Positions 47,138 to 53,728 of a DNA stretch of 53,872 nucleotides are shown one piece after another (the first letter of the stretch is position 1; each line of letters opens with the position of its first letter). Both the position numbers and the translations under genes were made by a program. The stretch spans positions 1 through 53,872 of the IMG/VR virus record IMGVR_UViG_3300008113_006865. One strand, written 5' to 3'. The notes below the pieces were generated by a model. That model saw only the letters and a list, made by a program, of their open reading frames with translations, searched no databases and was not told the DNA's origin. Source of the stretch: a virus.

Positions 47138-47605
47138 TTATTCGCCTTTTGATTCTGCAACCAATTGATCGAATACAGTCTTCTTCATTTCAAGTTTGAC
47201 GTATGTGTAATGACGTCCACCCATTGTAAAGTGACCTTTCTCACTCTTCACATGTCGACGAATTGCTGTGTCAGACACTTTGTAAGAGATAAAAGTACGT
47301 GATGACTTTTTGTCATTTACAATTTCAATGGATGTTTCTGAATTAACTTTACCGTTAATACGTTTGGCAAAGTTGTTCATTGCAATGGCATCCATTTGCT
47401 CTTCGGCAGCTTGAGCATATTTGCTTTCGCCAGCACCGCAAGCATAGACATAGTCTTCTTTCCACCAGAACCAACCTTTAACGCCTTCTTGTGCGCAATC
47501 CTGATACCAACTGGGTTGAGCATAAGTTTTACGGTCGGGAATGTCTTTCATTGAACCGCAAGCGGTAAGTGTTGCAATAATGGGGATTAAAATAAGTTTT
47601 TTCAT
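47138..47605 (-). CDS. LPP20-like lipoprotein, 155 aa
   Basis: Lipobox LTACGS (Cys16), then a mature domain of the LPP20/LptB-like type (YACGAGESKYAQAAEEQMDA, AIAMNNFAKRINGKV). The ribosome-binding site CAGGAG lies inside the end of the preceding 53-aa gene (ATGA overlap). Such lipoproteins often accompany surface-export systems. It may contribute to phage envelope remodelling or superinfection exclusion. Confidence 0.75.
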   Translation of the reverse strand: MKKLILIPIIATLTACGSMKDIPDRKTYAQPSWYQDCAQEGVKGWFWWKEDYVYACGAGESKYAQAAEEQMDAIAMNNFAKRINGKVNSETSIEIVNDKKSSRTFISYKVSDTAIRRHVKSEKGHFTMGGRHYTYVKLEMKKTVFDQLVAESKGE

Positions 47606-47763
47606 TTTGAAGACTCCTGAACAGTTTTAGTAGCTTCTTTAGCCACTTCCGATACCAACGCTTTGCCTTGATTGCTTACGAACGAAACTCCGCTCGAAAC
47701 CAAATTAACGACGAATGTCGGTGCTAGAATAACCAGCGCAAGAACAACAATCCATTTAGTCAT
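47602..47763 (-). CDS. Small membrane protein, 53 aa
   Basis: A 53-codon ORF (MTKWIVVLALVILAPTFVVN...) with one N-terminal transmembrane segment or uncleaved signal, then a Ser/Val/Lys-rich helical tail (VSEVAKEATKTVQESSK). It is the first gene after the promoter at 47813-47841 and its stop overlaps the LPP20-like start (ATGA). No family recognised. Confidence 0.6.
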   Translation of the reverse strand: MTKWIVVLALVILAPTFVVNLVSSGVSFVSNQGKALVSEVAKEATKTVQESSK

Positions 47764-47791
47764 TTCAAACTCTCTTTCTGTGTGTGTTAAT

Positions 47792-47830
47792 AAAAAAGCC
47801 TCTGTAGTATGTATTATACGACAAAGGCTT
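47792..47830 (-). terminator. Intrinsic terminator overlapping a promoter
   Basis: AAGCCTTTGT (47821-47830) and ACAGAGGCTT (47796-47805) form a 10-bp stem with one G-U pair, followed by a run of six T. The -10 hexamer of the promoter at 47813-47841 lies in its loop. Transcripts from upstream would end here; transcripts that begin in the loop lack the left arm and escape. Confidence 0.65.
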
Positions 47831-47841
47831 CGTTATGTCAA
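47813..47841 (-). promoter_or_regulatory. Sigma-70 promoter of the lipoprotein operon
   Basis: Perfect minus-strand TTGACA, 17-bp spacer, TATAAT. It drives the 53-aa gene, the lipoproteins and probably the genes down to bS21. Confidence 0.9.
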
Positions 47842-47859
47842 CGGTTTTGGTAAACCGAA

Positions 47860-48171
47860 TTATTTGAAAAATATCAATGCTAGTAAAACTGCTTGAAGTA
47901 TAAAACCAATTCCAATTGTTGCTACATTAAGCATGTCTCGGGCAATAATTGCTCTTGCAAATAGTAGGGTTAGACCTCCCCAAATTAACAAAATAATATC
48001 AATCCCAGGTAACTTATCAGTTAGTCCCATACCAACTGCTAAAAAAGTTGGAATGGTTGAACAATGTAACACAATGTTTGCTAACCAACCTAATGTTTCT
48101 GTTGAAACTGAATGAGCCTTCTCTTGAATAAGGCCAATCAATTTATTTGCCAATTGCTTAATTTCTTCCAT
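47860..48171 (-). CDS. Multi-pass membrane protein, 103 aa
   Basis: I chose ATG 48171 (MEEIKQLANKLIGLIQEKAH), overlapping the cell-wall hydrolase stop by 14 bp. An amphipathic N-terminal helix is followed by three transmembrane segments (about 28-46, 50-68 and 78-101). Size, topology and its place right after a cell-wall hydrolase gene fit a holin-like protein, but no holin family signature is evident. Confidence 0.6.
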   Translation of the reverse strand: MEEIKQLANKLIGLIQEKAHSVSTETLGWLANIVLHCSTIPTFLAVGMGLTDKLPGIDIILLIWGGLTLLFARAIIARDMLNVATIGIGFILQAVLLALIFFK

Positions 48172-48715
48172 GTTTTGGATCCCTGTAAAAAATGTGTCTT
48201 CCAATTTTGCCAATTTTTTCCTTGCCCCATTGTGGGTTCACGTAATCAGCATGATAATACAATGCATCCTTCATTACGTCAAGTCTAAAATTTTCCAATA
48301 ATACCTTCTTAGCCACTTTGTATGACTCGTCATACATTGCAGTGCTTCGGATTGGAGGTTTTCCGCCGTTTTGGCAATACCAGCTAAACTGGCAAACTAC
48401 CCTTTCCATAAACACATTTTTTTGGTAAACAACTGCGCAGACATCGCTGGGAAATTTTCCTGATTCTGCTCGATTCATTGTTACCTGTGCCACTGCCACT
48501 TTGCCCTCAAACGGCTCGCTTGCCGCTTCGTGGTAAATGTTTTTGGCTAAGCAGTCCAGTTGTCTTTCTCTGTCTCTGATTGAGACTACATCTGCTGATG
48601 CGACAAACTGCGCTTCTTTTAATCTATCTATTTTGGCTATTGTGATTTCGGATACCGCAGTACCTACAAATACAATACCAAAAACTAAGGCTATAAGCCT
48701 AATTGCTTTTTCCAT
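48158..48715 (-). CDS. SleB-type cell-wall hydrolase
   Basis: The 185-aa protein has an N-terminal signal anchor (about 5-22) and a Hydrolase_2/SleB domain: CLAKNIYHEAASEPFEGKVA (catalytic Glu), VAQVTMNRAESGKFPSDVC and FSWYCQNGG. It cleaves peptidoglycan glycan strands. In a phage it would serve as endolysin or export-associated wall hydrolase; the anchor suggests secretion by the host Sec pathway. Ribosome-binding site AAAGGAG. Confidence 0.88.
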   Translation of the reverse strand: MEKAIRLIALVFGIVFVGTAVSEITIAKIDRLKEAQFVASADVVSIRDRERQLDCLAKNIYHEAASEPFEGKVAVAQVTMNRAESGKFPSDVCAVVYQKNVFMERVVCQFSWYCQNGGKPPIRSTAMYDESYKVAKKVLLENFRLDVMKDALYYHADYVNPQWGKEKIGKIGRHIFYRDPKHGRN

Positions 48716-48729
48716 TTCATGTCTCCTTT

Positions 48730-49020
48730 GACTTGGTGTAGTTCAAAATTCAAACTACATTACATAAAGGGAGATGACTAACTACTTGGTCTCAAACCCA
48801 AAGCAGATTCTGTCTTCTCCATTAGCAACACTTGTTTATAGTTGGCTCATAACTCAACATCAACTGTTACCTTTGGCAAGCCTGGCATCCCGATCTTCGG
48901 GTTTCTAATTGGCCAAGACTCGCGGAACCGTTTCAGCTTGTGACATACTTTGGTTCTACTATCTTAGTTTCTTTCGAAACGATAAAATATATAGCTTCTT
49001 TTCGTTGATATTGGGTTAAA
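48730..49020 (-). other. Structured ~290-bp intergenic region
   Basis: No ORF longer than 14 codons. On the minus strand there are clear hairpins: GTTTC-GAAA-GAAAC near 48975, CCCGA-AGA-TCGGG near 48895, and GTAGTT/AACTAC just before the SleB gene. Three short ATG frames of 13-14 codons occur in series but without convincing ribosome-binding sites. It may be a structured leader RNA of the SleB operon or a small RNA; I recognise no known riboswitch and no tRNA. Confidence 0.4.
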
Positions 49021-49028
49021 ACGGGCCA

Positions 49029-49424
49029 TTATCGACGCATTCTAGATATATCTACTGCTTCTTCATCACTAAACACAGGAACAGCGTTGCTCTTGTGCAT
49101 TGTAGCAATACCTTTTACTTTGGTTCCAGTGTACACCTTAGCTGGTTTGAGTGTGGCATTACCACCTGTGTCCACACTTTTGATGTGTGCAGTGGTATTC
49201 CTACCTTCTGGAATTTTCAAACTGTAACTGCTGCTCAAACTAGGAGCAGATAACGCTCGTGTACGTTTTCTATCATCGGCCTCAATTCCCCATTTCTTTT
49301 GGAGAGCTTTCCAATCCGCATCTGCTTGTTCGGCTTTGCGTTTGTGTTCAGCACTGGGCCACTTGTGTTTGCCTTTTGGTTTACCAGTGAGGCTTAAACT
49401 GGGATGATGTAAGTGCATTGTCAT
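49029..49424 (-). CDS. Hypothetical basic protein, 131 aa
   Basis: The 131-aa product opens MTMHLHHPSLSLTGKPKGKH and is basic, with a helical, Lys/Trp-rich N-terminal half and a Ser/Thr-rich C-terminal half. No motif recognised; it could bind DNA or RNA. A TTGACT-N17-TATAAT promoter lies so close that the transcript would start at the ATG, giving a leaderless message from a sigma-70 promoter. Confidence 0.6.
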   Translation of the reverse strand: MTMHLHHPSLSLTGKPKGKHKWPSAEHKRKAEQADADWKALQKKWGIEADDRKRTRALSAPSLSSSYSLKIPEGRNTTAHIKSVDTGGNATLKPAKVYTGTKVKGIATMHKSNAVPVFSDEEAVDISRMRR

Positions 49425-49430
49425 AGAACA

Positions 49431-49459
49431 ATTATACTACAAGTGTTGGGCAAAGTCAA
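49431..49459 (-). promoter_or_regulatory. Sigma-70 promoter with -35 inside an inverted repeat
   Basis: Minus-strand TTGACT, 17-bp spacer, TATAAT. The -35 lies in the loop of a perfect inverted repeat AAGTGTTGGGC / GCCCAACACTT (about 49440-49469), which also follows the histone-like gene and may act as its transcript end. Confidence 0.75.
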
Positions 49460-49485
49460 GCCCAACACTTACCAAAATCATTCTA

Positions 49486-49689
49486 TTATTTTGCTTCTTT
49501 TGCTTCGGAACGTGCATTCTTAACTGCGGTAACATCGTTACGAGTTTCTTTGCACAATTTGGCTAAGTCTTGACAATGTTTACGAACACGGGTGCCGGCA
49601 GCGCCAACTTCCTTGTCATAAAACTTTTCGAAGTCTGCTTCCATTGCCTCTACGATTTTGGTAAATTCTGCATGTTTATTTACTGACAT
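49486..49689 (-). CDS. Histone H1-like (Hc1-type) protein, 67 aa
   Basis: The 67-aa product shows the Hc1 pattern: FEKFYDKEVGAAGTRVRKHC, then QDLAKLCKETRNDVTAVKN and an Ala/Lys-rich end, comparable to the KAAGTRARK...L motif of bacterial histone H1-like proteins. It should bind and compact DNA. It differs from bacterial Hc1 by lacking a long Lys/Ala tail. Ribosome-binding site AAGGAGA. It may coat phage DNA or displace host nucleoid proteins. Confidence 0.78.
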   Translation of the reverse strand: MSVNKHAEFTKIVEAMEADFEKFYDKEVGAAGTRVRKHCQDLAKLCKETRNDVTAVKNARSEAKEAK

Positions 49690-49714
49690 AATAGTCTCCT
49701 TGTTTTATAGTTAG

Positions 49715-49882
49715 CTACCAGTGTCGAATAACACTGGCAATAATGAAGCAGTTTGTAATGATATATGTTAGAACAACAATCGTCCTAACTATAGCAACAT
49801 GGTCTGCTTCTTGAACTGTTGCTCCAGCTTTTTCACCTAAGGCCCTAGCCCAAATTTTCCAAAACTTTCGAAACACTTTCAT
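49715..49882 (-). CDS. Small membrane protein, 55 aa
   Basis: A 55-codon ORF (MKVFRKFWKIWARALGEKAG...) with a basic amphipathic N terminus, then a C-terminal transmembrane helix (IVVLTYIITNCFIIASV). I have seen similar short proteins in T4-like phages of aquatic bacteria, unnamed. The promoter at 49889-49917 starts its transcript, which continues into the histone-like gene. Confidence 0.6.
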   Translation of the reverse strand: MKVFRKFWKIWARALGEKAGATVQEADHVAIVRTIVVLTYIITNCFIIASVIRHW

Positions 49883-49888
49883 TCTTTA

Positions 49889-49917
49889 ATTTTATATTAT
49901 TTTTTGGCAAATGTCAA
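49889..49917 (-). promoter_or_regulatory. Sigma-70 promoter of 55-aa gene and histone-like gene
   Basis: Minus-strand TTGACA, 17-bp spacer, TAAAAT, overlapping the stop of the PAAR gene. Confidence 0.65.
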
Positions 49918-50219
49918 CCTGCAAACACGTTTGACGATCCGCTTGAAATAGTTGCACCACAACCGTACGCATCTCCCAGTCTACCTATTGCTTTATTATT
50001 CACAAATACCGTTGAGGAAAAGGATGAAAGTCCAGGAGAATGACTTGGACAGGCTGGCGGCGCAAAGGTGTGGCTCTGCACTTGATCTGCTTGCCTTACT
50101 GCCCCAATGTTGTTTACTAATACATCGTCAGATCCTGCGTCAGTGGTAGTAGACCCTTGACATGTAGGATGATTTATAGATACTTGATCATTTCCGTTTT
50201 TCCTTGCGACTGCGGGCAT
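49914..50219 (-). CDS. PAAR-domain spike-tip protein
   Basis: The 101-aa product has the PAAR pattern: repeated Gly/Pro/His/Cys segments (INHPTCQGSTTTDAGSDDVL; GAVRQADQVQSHTFAPPACP; NNKAIGRLGDAYGCGATISS), with His and Cys residues that would hold the zinc at the tip. In T4-like phages (gp5.4) it caps the central spike of the tail baseplate. It follows the 96-aa gene with an 11-bp gap. Confidence 0.88.
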   Translation of the reverse strand: MPAVARKNGNDQVSINHPTCQGSTTTDAGSDDVLVNNIGAVRQADQVQSHTFAPPACPSHSPGLSSFSSTVFVNNKAIGRLGDAYGCGATISSGSSNVFAG

Positions 50220-50230
50220 AATTTTTCTCC

Positions 50231-50521
50231 TTAGGCCATTGCAATACCAGTAGTTCCTTGCATGTACTGATCAGCAAACTCTTTATCGGATGCTGCTACC
50301 ACTGCAACTGCTGTTTTACTTAATTTAATATCTTTTTCTGGACTTACAGTAAACAAGTAAGGCATTAGTGCTGGACCTTTTGGGCTCATACCAATAACCG
50401 AAGGCTTGGATAACTTGTAAAAGTCGTTGCCTTCTTCTACCAATCTTGCTACTAGTTCTTCTCCGCTTGTTAGTTTTAAGGTGATCACTTCACCTGCTGT
50501 TACGCCTCGGTCAATTAACAT
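50231..50521 (-). CDS. Sm/SH3-like small beta protein, 96 aa
   Basis: The 96-aa product starts MLIDRGVTAGEVITLKLTSG with a five-stranded pattern (VITLKLTSGEELVARLVEEG) resembling Sm-like or SH3-like barrels. The C-terminal half is a helical Ala/Lys-rich tail. It sits between glutaredoxin and PAAR genes in the operon, a position where related phages keep an unnamed gene. It may bind RNA or serve in tail assembly. Confidence 0.6.
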   Translation of the reverse strand: MLIDRGVTAGEVITLKLTSGEELVARLVEEGNDFYKLSKPSVIGMSPKGPALMPYLFTVSPEKDIKLSKTAVAVVAASDKEFADQYMQGTTGIAMA

Positions 50522-50522
50522 A

Positions 50523-50765
50523 TTATCCTTTCAGTGTGTTAAAAAAATCTTCGTCTTTACCTGCAAGGCCTTGATAGCCACCAGGAAGGAGAACGCCGTC
50601 CTTGAAAATTTGTGGAACACTACGCAGGCCTTGTTCCATTAGGAACTCTCGTGCGCCAGTGTGCTCCTCCATTTTAATTACTGTAAATGGAATATCTTTG
50701 CTTTCCAATAATGCCTTTGCTCTATCGCAAAATGGACAATTATTTTTACTGTAAACTGTGATCAT
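50523..50765 (-). CDS. grx: Glutaredoxin
   Basis: An 80-aa glutaredoxin with CPFC active site (C10-C13), the SVPQIF cis-proline motif and GGYQGL C-terminal glutathione-binding segment. It reduces ribonucleotide reductase; the nrdB gene is directly upstream with a 9-bp gap, as in T4-type nrd clusters. Confidence 0.93.
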   Translation of the reverse strand: MITVYSKNNCPFCDRAKALLESKDIPFTVIKMEEHTGAREFLMEQGLRSVPQIFKDGVLLPGGYQGLAGKDEDFFNTLKG

Positions 50766-50774
50766 GTTTCTCTC

Positions 50775-51875
50775 TTATAATGCTGGTAATGAATCGTAAT
50801 CAAGTGCTTCGCTCATTACGCCAATAACGTAATTAGTACTTTCACTTTCTTGTAATGCTGTTTGTTTCTTGCTTGTGTCCACGTGCTTGTTGAACCAAGG
50901 AATAGGAGTTGACTTTGGTGCTGGGTTGTTATACTTGATGCCAATCTCTTTCAGTGCTCCAACTGCTGTAAAATCCACAAAGTCACGTAGGATGTTGGCA
51001 TTAAGACCAATCACTGGTCCCATTTTAAACAAATAAGTGGCCCATTCTTTTTCTTCACGAATCACATCCATGTACAAACTATATACTTCTTGTTCACATT
51101 CTGATTTAGCTTCAGCAAATCTTGTGTCTTCTTTGACCACTTGATTAATCAAGTAAGCTGTCCAGCCTTTGTGTAGCAGTTCGTCTTGTAGAATCAATGA
51201 GATAATGTTGCCATTGCCAATAAAGATCTTGTTCTCTACCATAGCCAAACTGGTAGCAAACGATACCATAAAGCGGAAAGCTTCTAATGCGTAACTAGCA
51301 TGTAATGCCATCCATATCGCTTTAATGTATTCTTTTTCTAGAATAGTTTCACCCAATTGTTTGCGACAGTTGATAACATGTAGTGCTTCATAGTAGTTAC
51401 CTACACTGGAGGCCATGTCAACAATTTCTTTAGTGTCGTGGATGGTGTTGAATACATCCTTTGGTACATTATAAATGTTACGAATAATATGGCTGTAGCT
51501 CTTACTGTGAATGTTTGTTTCAAAGAATGTCCAGTTGTATACTAGTGCTTCTAGTTCAGGCAAGCTGATCACTGGCATAAAAATTTGACTTGGTCCACGG
51601 CCTTGCAAACTATCTAGTGCTGTTTGACGTAACAAGTTACTGGTGAAGATATGTTTAATAGTATCGCTGGCATCCTTAAAATCATTACTGTCTTTGCTTA
51701 AACTAATTTCTTCTGGTTGCCAAAAGAAGCCACGTGCTGTTGCTTCAAAGTCTGCAATCTTTTTGTATTTGACTTCTTCGAATCTCTGTATGGTTACTGG
51801 ACCTGCTGGGTCCAAAAACATCTTGCGATTGAGATAGTCTGTTTTTGTGTTTAAATTGTATTGTTGTTTTGACAT
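50775..51875 (-). CDS. nrdB: Ribonucleotide reductase class Ia beta subunit
   Basis: A 366-aa NrdB with iron-ligand and radical motifs: FFETNIHSKSYSHIIRNIY (ExxH plus the radical Tyr), DELLHKG (ExxH) and a C-terminal tail that contacts NrdA. It makes the tyrosyl radical used to reduce ribonucleotides. No nrdA is in the window; it may lie outside it or be supplied by the host. Glutaredoxin follows. Confidence 0.95.
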   Translation of the reverse strand: MSKQQYNLNTKTDYLNRKMFLDPAGPVTIQRFEEVKYKKIADFEATARGFFWQPEEISLSKDSNDFKDASDTIKHIFTSNLLRQTALDSLQGRGPSQIFMPVISLPELEALVYNWTFFETNIHSKSYSHIIRNIYNVPKDVFNTIHDTKEIVDMASSVGNYYEALHVINCRKQLGETILEKEYIKAIWMALHASYALEAFRFMVSFATSLAMVENKIFIGNGNIISLILQDELLHKGWTAYLINQVVKEDTRFAEAKSECEQEVYSLYMDVIREEKEWATYLFKMGPVIGLNANILRDFVDFTAVGALKEIGIKYNNPAPKSTPIPWFNKHVDTSKKQTALQESESTNYVIGVMSEALDYDSLPAL

Positions 51876-51889
51876 TTTATTTTGTTCTT

Positions 51890-52732
51890 TTAGTTAATTT
51901 GTATTCCAGCTAACACCCATCCGCCGGCAGATTTTGATTTGGTCATGTTCCAAACTTCTGTAAATGCTTCGGCTTCTGCACCTACTGTATCTTGTATTGA
52001 GCCAGTAAATTCTACACTGGCTATGTAATTGGCATCAGTTTCTTCTATGCCCAACAGTTTTGCTGACAATGATATCACTGCTGTTCTATACTCTTGGGTG
52101 TTATCTCGATCCGCTAATTGCTGTTGTATCTCTTTCAACATGTCATCAGTCATCATGTTGCTGAGAGTAGCTGTGTCAGCACGATCCCATGCGCCTTGCA
52201 ATAAAACAAAGTGTTGTTTGGCAGCTGACTCAAAACCTGCCACATCAAACCCTGCAGGAATTGTCCATGTGGCGTTTGTGGCCAATGCCGATCCAATCAT
52301 TGAACCTCCTTGGAATCTTGTGGGTTGGTTGACTTCCGGGATGGCCTGTGGACCTTGATAAGCCAGGTTGGGTGAATTAGCCATCACACGCTTGCGCATG
52401 AACCAACCTATTGCCCCTAATACTATAGCGCCAATCAACAAGACCATTAAGATATTACCAAACGCTTCTCCCAATCCTAAACTACTGGCCAACCATGCTA
52501 GACCTAATCCTGCTGCCAATCCACCCAACATGGCGCCCCATGGGCGACTTGGTGCGGGTGCTGGTGTAGCCTGTGGCGGTGCGGCTTGTGCTGGCGGTGT
52601 TGCCTGTTTCTTGCTCACATTGGAACTTTGTTGTCCCACGCTTTTTCCGCCACCCATGCGTTTACTGGCTTCTGCACTCACACTGGCAAAAGCCAAGACG
52701 CTTACTAATAAAATTGCAAATAATTTTTTCAT
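51890..52732 (-). CDS. Tim44-domain membrane protein
   Basis: I chose ATG 52732 (MKKLFAILLVSVLAFASVSA) with AGGAG upstream. A signal peptide, a short RMGGGKSVGQQSSNVSKKQA motif and a Pro/Ala-rich linker lead to a transmembrane region (about 75-120, Gly-rich) and a C-terminal Tim44-like domain (about 160-278; FVLLQGAWDRADTATLSNMM). This architecture is typical of a chromosomal protein family of Betaproteobacteria, so it was probably taken from the host. Its cellular role is unclear. Confidence 0.8.
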   Translation of the reverse strand: MKKLFAILLVSVLAFASVSAEASKRMGGGKSVGQQSSNVSKKQATPPAQAAPPQATPAPAPSRPWGAMLGGLAAGLGLAWLASSLGLGEAFGNILMVLLIGAIVLGAIGWFMRKRVMANSPNLAYQGPQAIPEVNQPTRFQGGSMIGSALATNATWTIPAGFDVAGFESAAKQHFVLLQGAWDRADTATLSNMMTDDMLKEIQQQLADRDNTQEYRTAVISLSAKLLGIEETDANYIASVEFTGSIQDTVGAEAEAFTEVWNMTKSKSAGGWVLAGIQIN

Positions 52733-52740
52733 ATTATCTC

Positions 52741-53397
52741 CTAGTATTTTCCTGATGCAAGCACTATCTTGCAAATGTGTTCTAATCTTTCTATATGCTC
52801 ATATGCACGCCAAGGACTTGTATCGATAGCCACAACACCGTGTCCTTTAATTCCCACAATGTCATAAGCAATGTTGCCGTCTCGATCTAATTGTAACATT
52901 GTATGGCACTGGTCTGCAAGTTCTTGACTGATGGGTGCCACATCGCCTACATTGGGTGCTACGCGAGTATAACGGTTAAGTTCTGGAAACGCATTACTGA
53001 TGGTACTTAAATCAATTCCGGCATGCATGGCAGCAATACAGTAAGTGGGATGAACGTGTACTACTACTCGAACATCATTACTGTGTTGCCCCATTTCACG
53101 TTGTAGACCAAAGTGTAACGGAAGTTCTCCACTAGGCTTTAATTTAGCACTGATATCTGAATAAGGAAGATCGCGCCAGTTATAATTAAAAGATGCAGTA
53201 CCGCTACCACTGTGAATAGTTCTATCAATGCTGATCTTCTTAAACTGATCAGGTTGAAGTGTTTGTTTACGCACACCACTAGGTGTAATATAGAAGTGGT
53301 CACGGTCATGATGACGTATTGACACGTTACCATCTCGACTGGTAATCCAATTGCGTTTGTACGCATCTAACATCACATCACATATTGTTTCTAACAT
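52741..53397 (-). CDS. Class II aldolase/adducin-family protein
   Basis: The 218-aa product starts at ATG 53397 (MLETICDVMLDAYKRNWITS) after the iscA stop. It has SRDGNVSIR, YITPSGVRK, SGELPLHFG, the zinc ligands in VHVHPTYCIAA (two His) and GIKGHGVVAID (third His). Members include fuculose-1-phosphate aldolase and methylthioribulose-phosphate dehydratase (MtnB); which one cannot be told. Unexpected for a phage, perhaps linked to sugar or methionine salvage. Confidence 0.8.
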   Translation of the reverse strand: MLETICDVMLDAYKRNWITSRDGNVSIRHHDRDHFYITPSGVRKQTLQPDQFKKISIDRTIHSGSGTASFNYNWRDLPYSDISAKLKPSGELPLHFGLQREMGQHSNDVRVVVHVHPTYCIAAMHAGIDLSTISNAFPELNRYTRVAPNVGDVAPISQELADQCHTMLQLDRDGNIAYDIVGIKGHGVVAIDTSPWRAYEHIERLEHICKIVLASGKY

Positions 53398-53401
53398 TAT
53401 T

Positions 53402-53728
53402 TTATACTCTAAAACTTTCGCCACATCCACAACGATCACGTTCATTGGGATTGATAAAATCAAATCCCTCATTGAGCCCGTTACGCACCCAATCCATTGT
53501 TAAACCATTTAGATAAGCTAGGCTTTTTGCATCCACTAGCACAACAAAGTCTTTTTGGGCAAAATTAGTTACACCCACTTCGGCTATGTATTCGTCCACA
53601 TATTCTATAGTGTATGCCAGACCACTGCAACCTGTGGTTCTTACACCTATGCGTATGCCAACACCTTTGCCGCGCTTGTCCAAATTTTGTTTGATGCGTT
53701 TACTTGCTGTGTCGGTTACGATAATCAT
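53402..53728 (-). CDS. iscA: IscA/ErpA A-type Fe-S carrier
   Basis: A 108-aa A-type carrier with the three conserved Cys: RTTGCSGLAYTIEYVDEY (Cys34) and DRCGCGESF (Cys ~101 and 103). It accepts Fe-S clusters from IscU and passes them to apoproteins. Its start overlaps the iscU end by 29 bp. Several Fe-S or iron enzymes in this phage (radical SAM proteins, bilin reductase with ferredoxin) could benefit. Confidence 0.92.
   Translation of the reverse strand: MIIVTDTASKRIKQNLDKRGKGVGIRIGVRTTGCSGLAYTIEYVDEYIAEVGVTNFAQKDFVVLVDAKSLAYLNGLTMDWVRNGLNEGFDFINPNERDRCGCGESFRV

Noticed and set aside
47602-48171. Classical holin-endolysin-spanin cassette
   Set aside because: SleB-like hydrolase, a three-helix membrane protein and lipoproteins are adjacent, but no holin or spanin family signature is visible, so I only mention the possibility.
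48760-48830. Possible tRNA in the gap before the SleB gene
   Set aside because: GGAGA/TCTCC arms exist but D, anticodon and T arms of normal size do not form.
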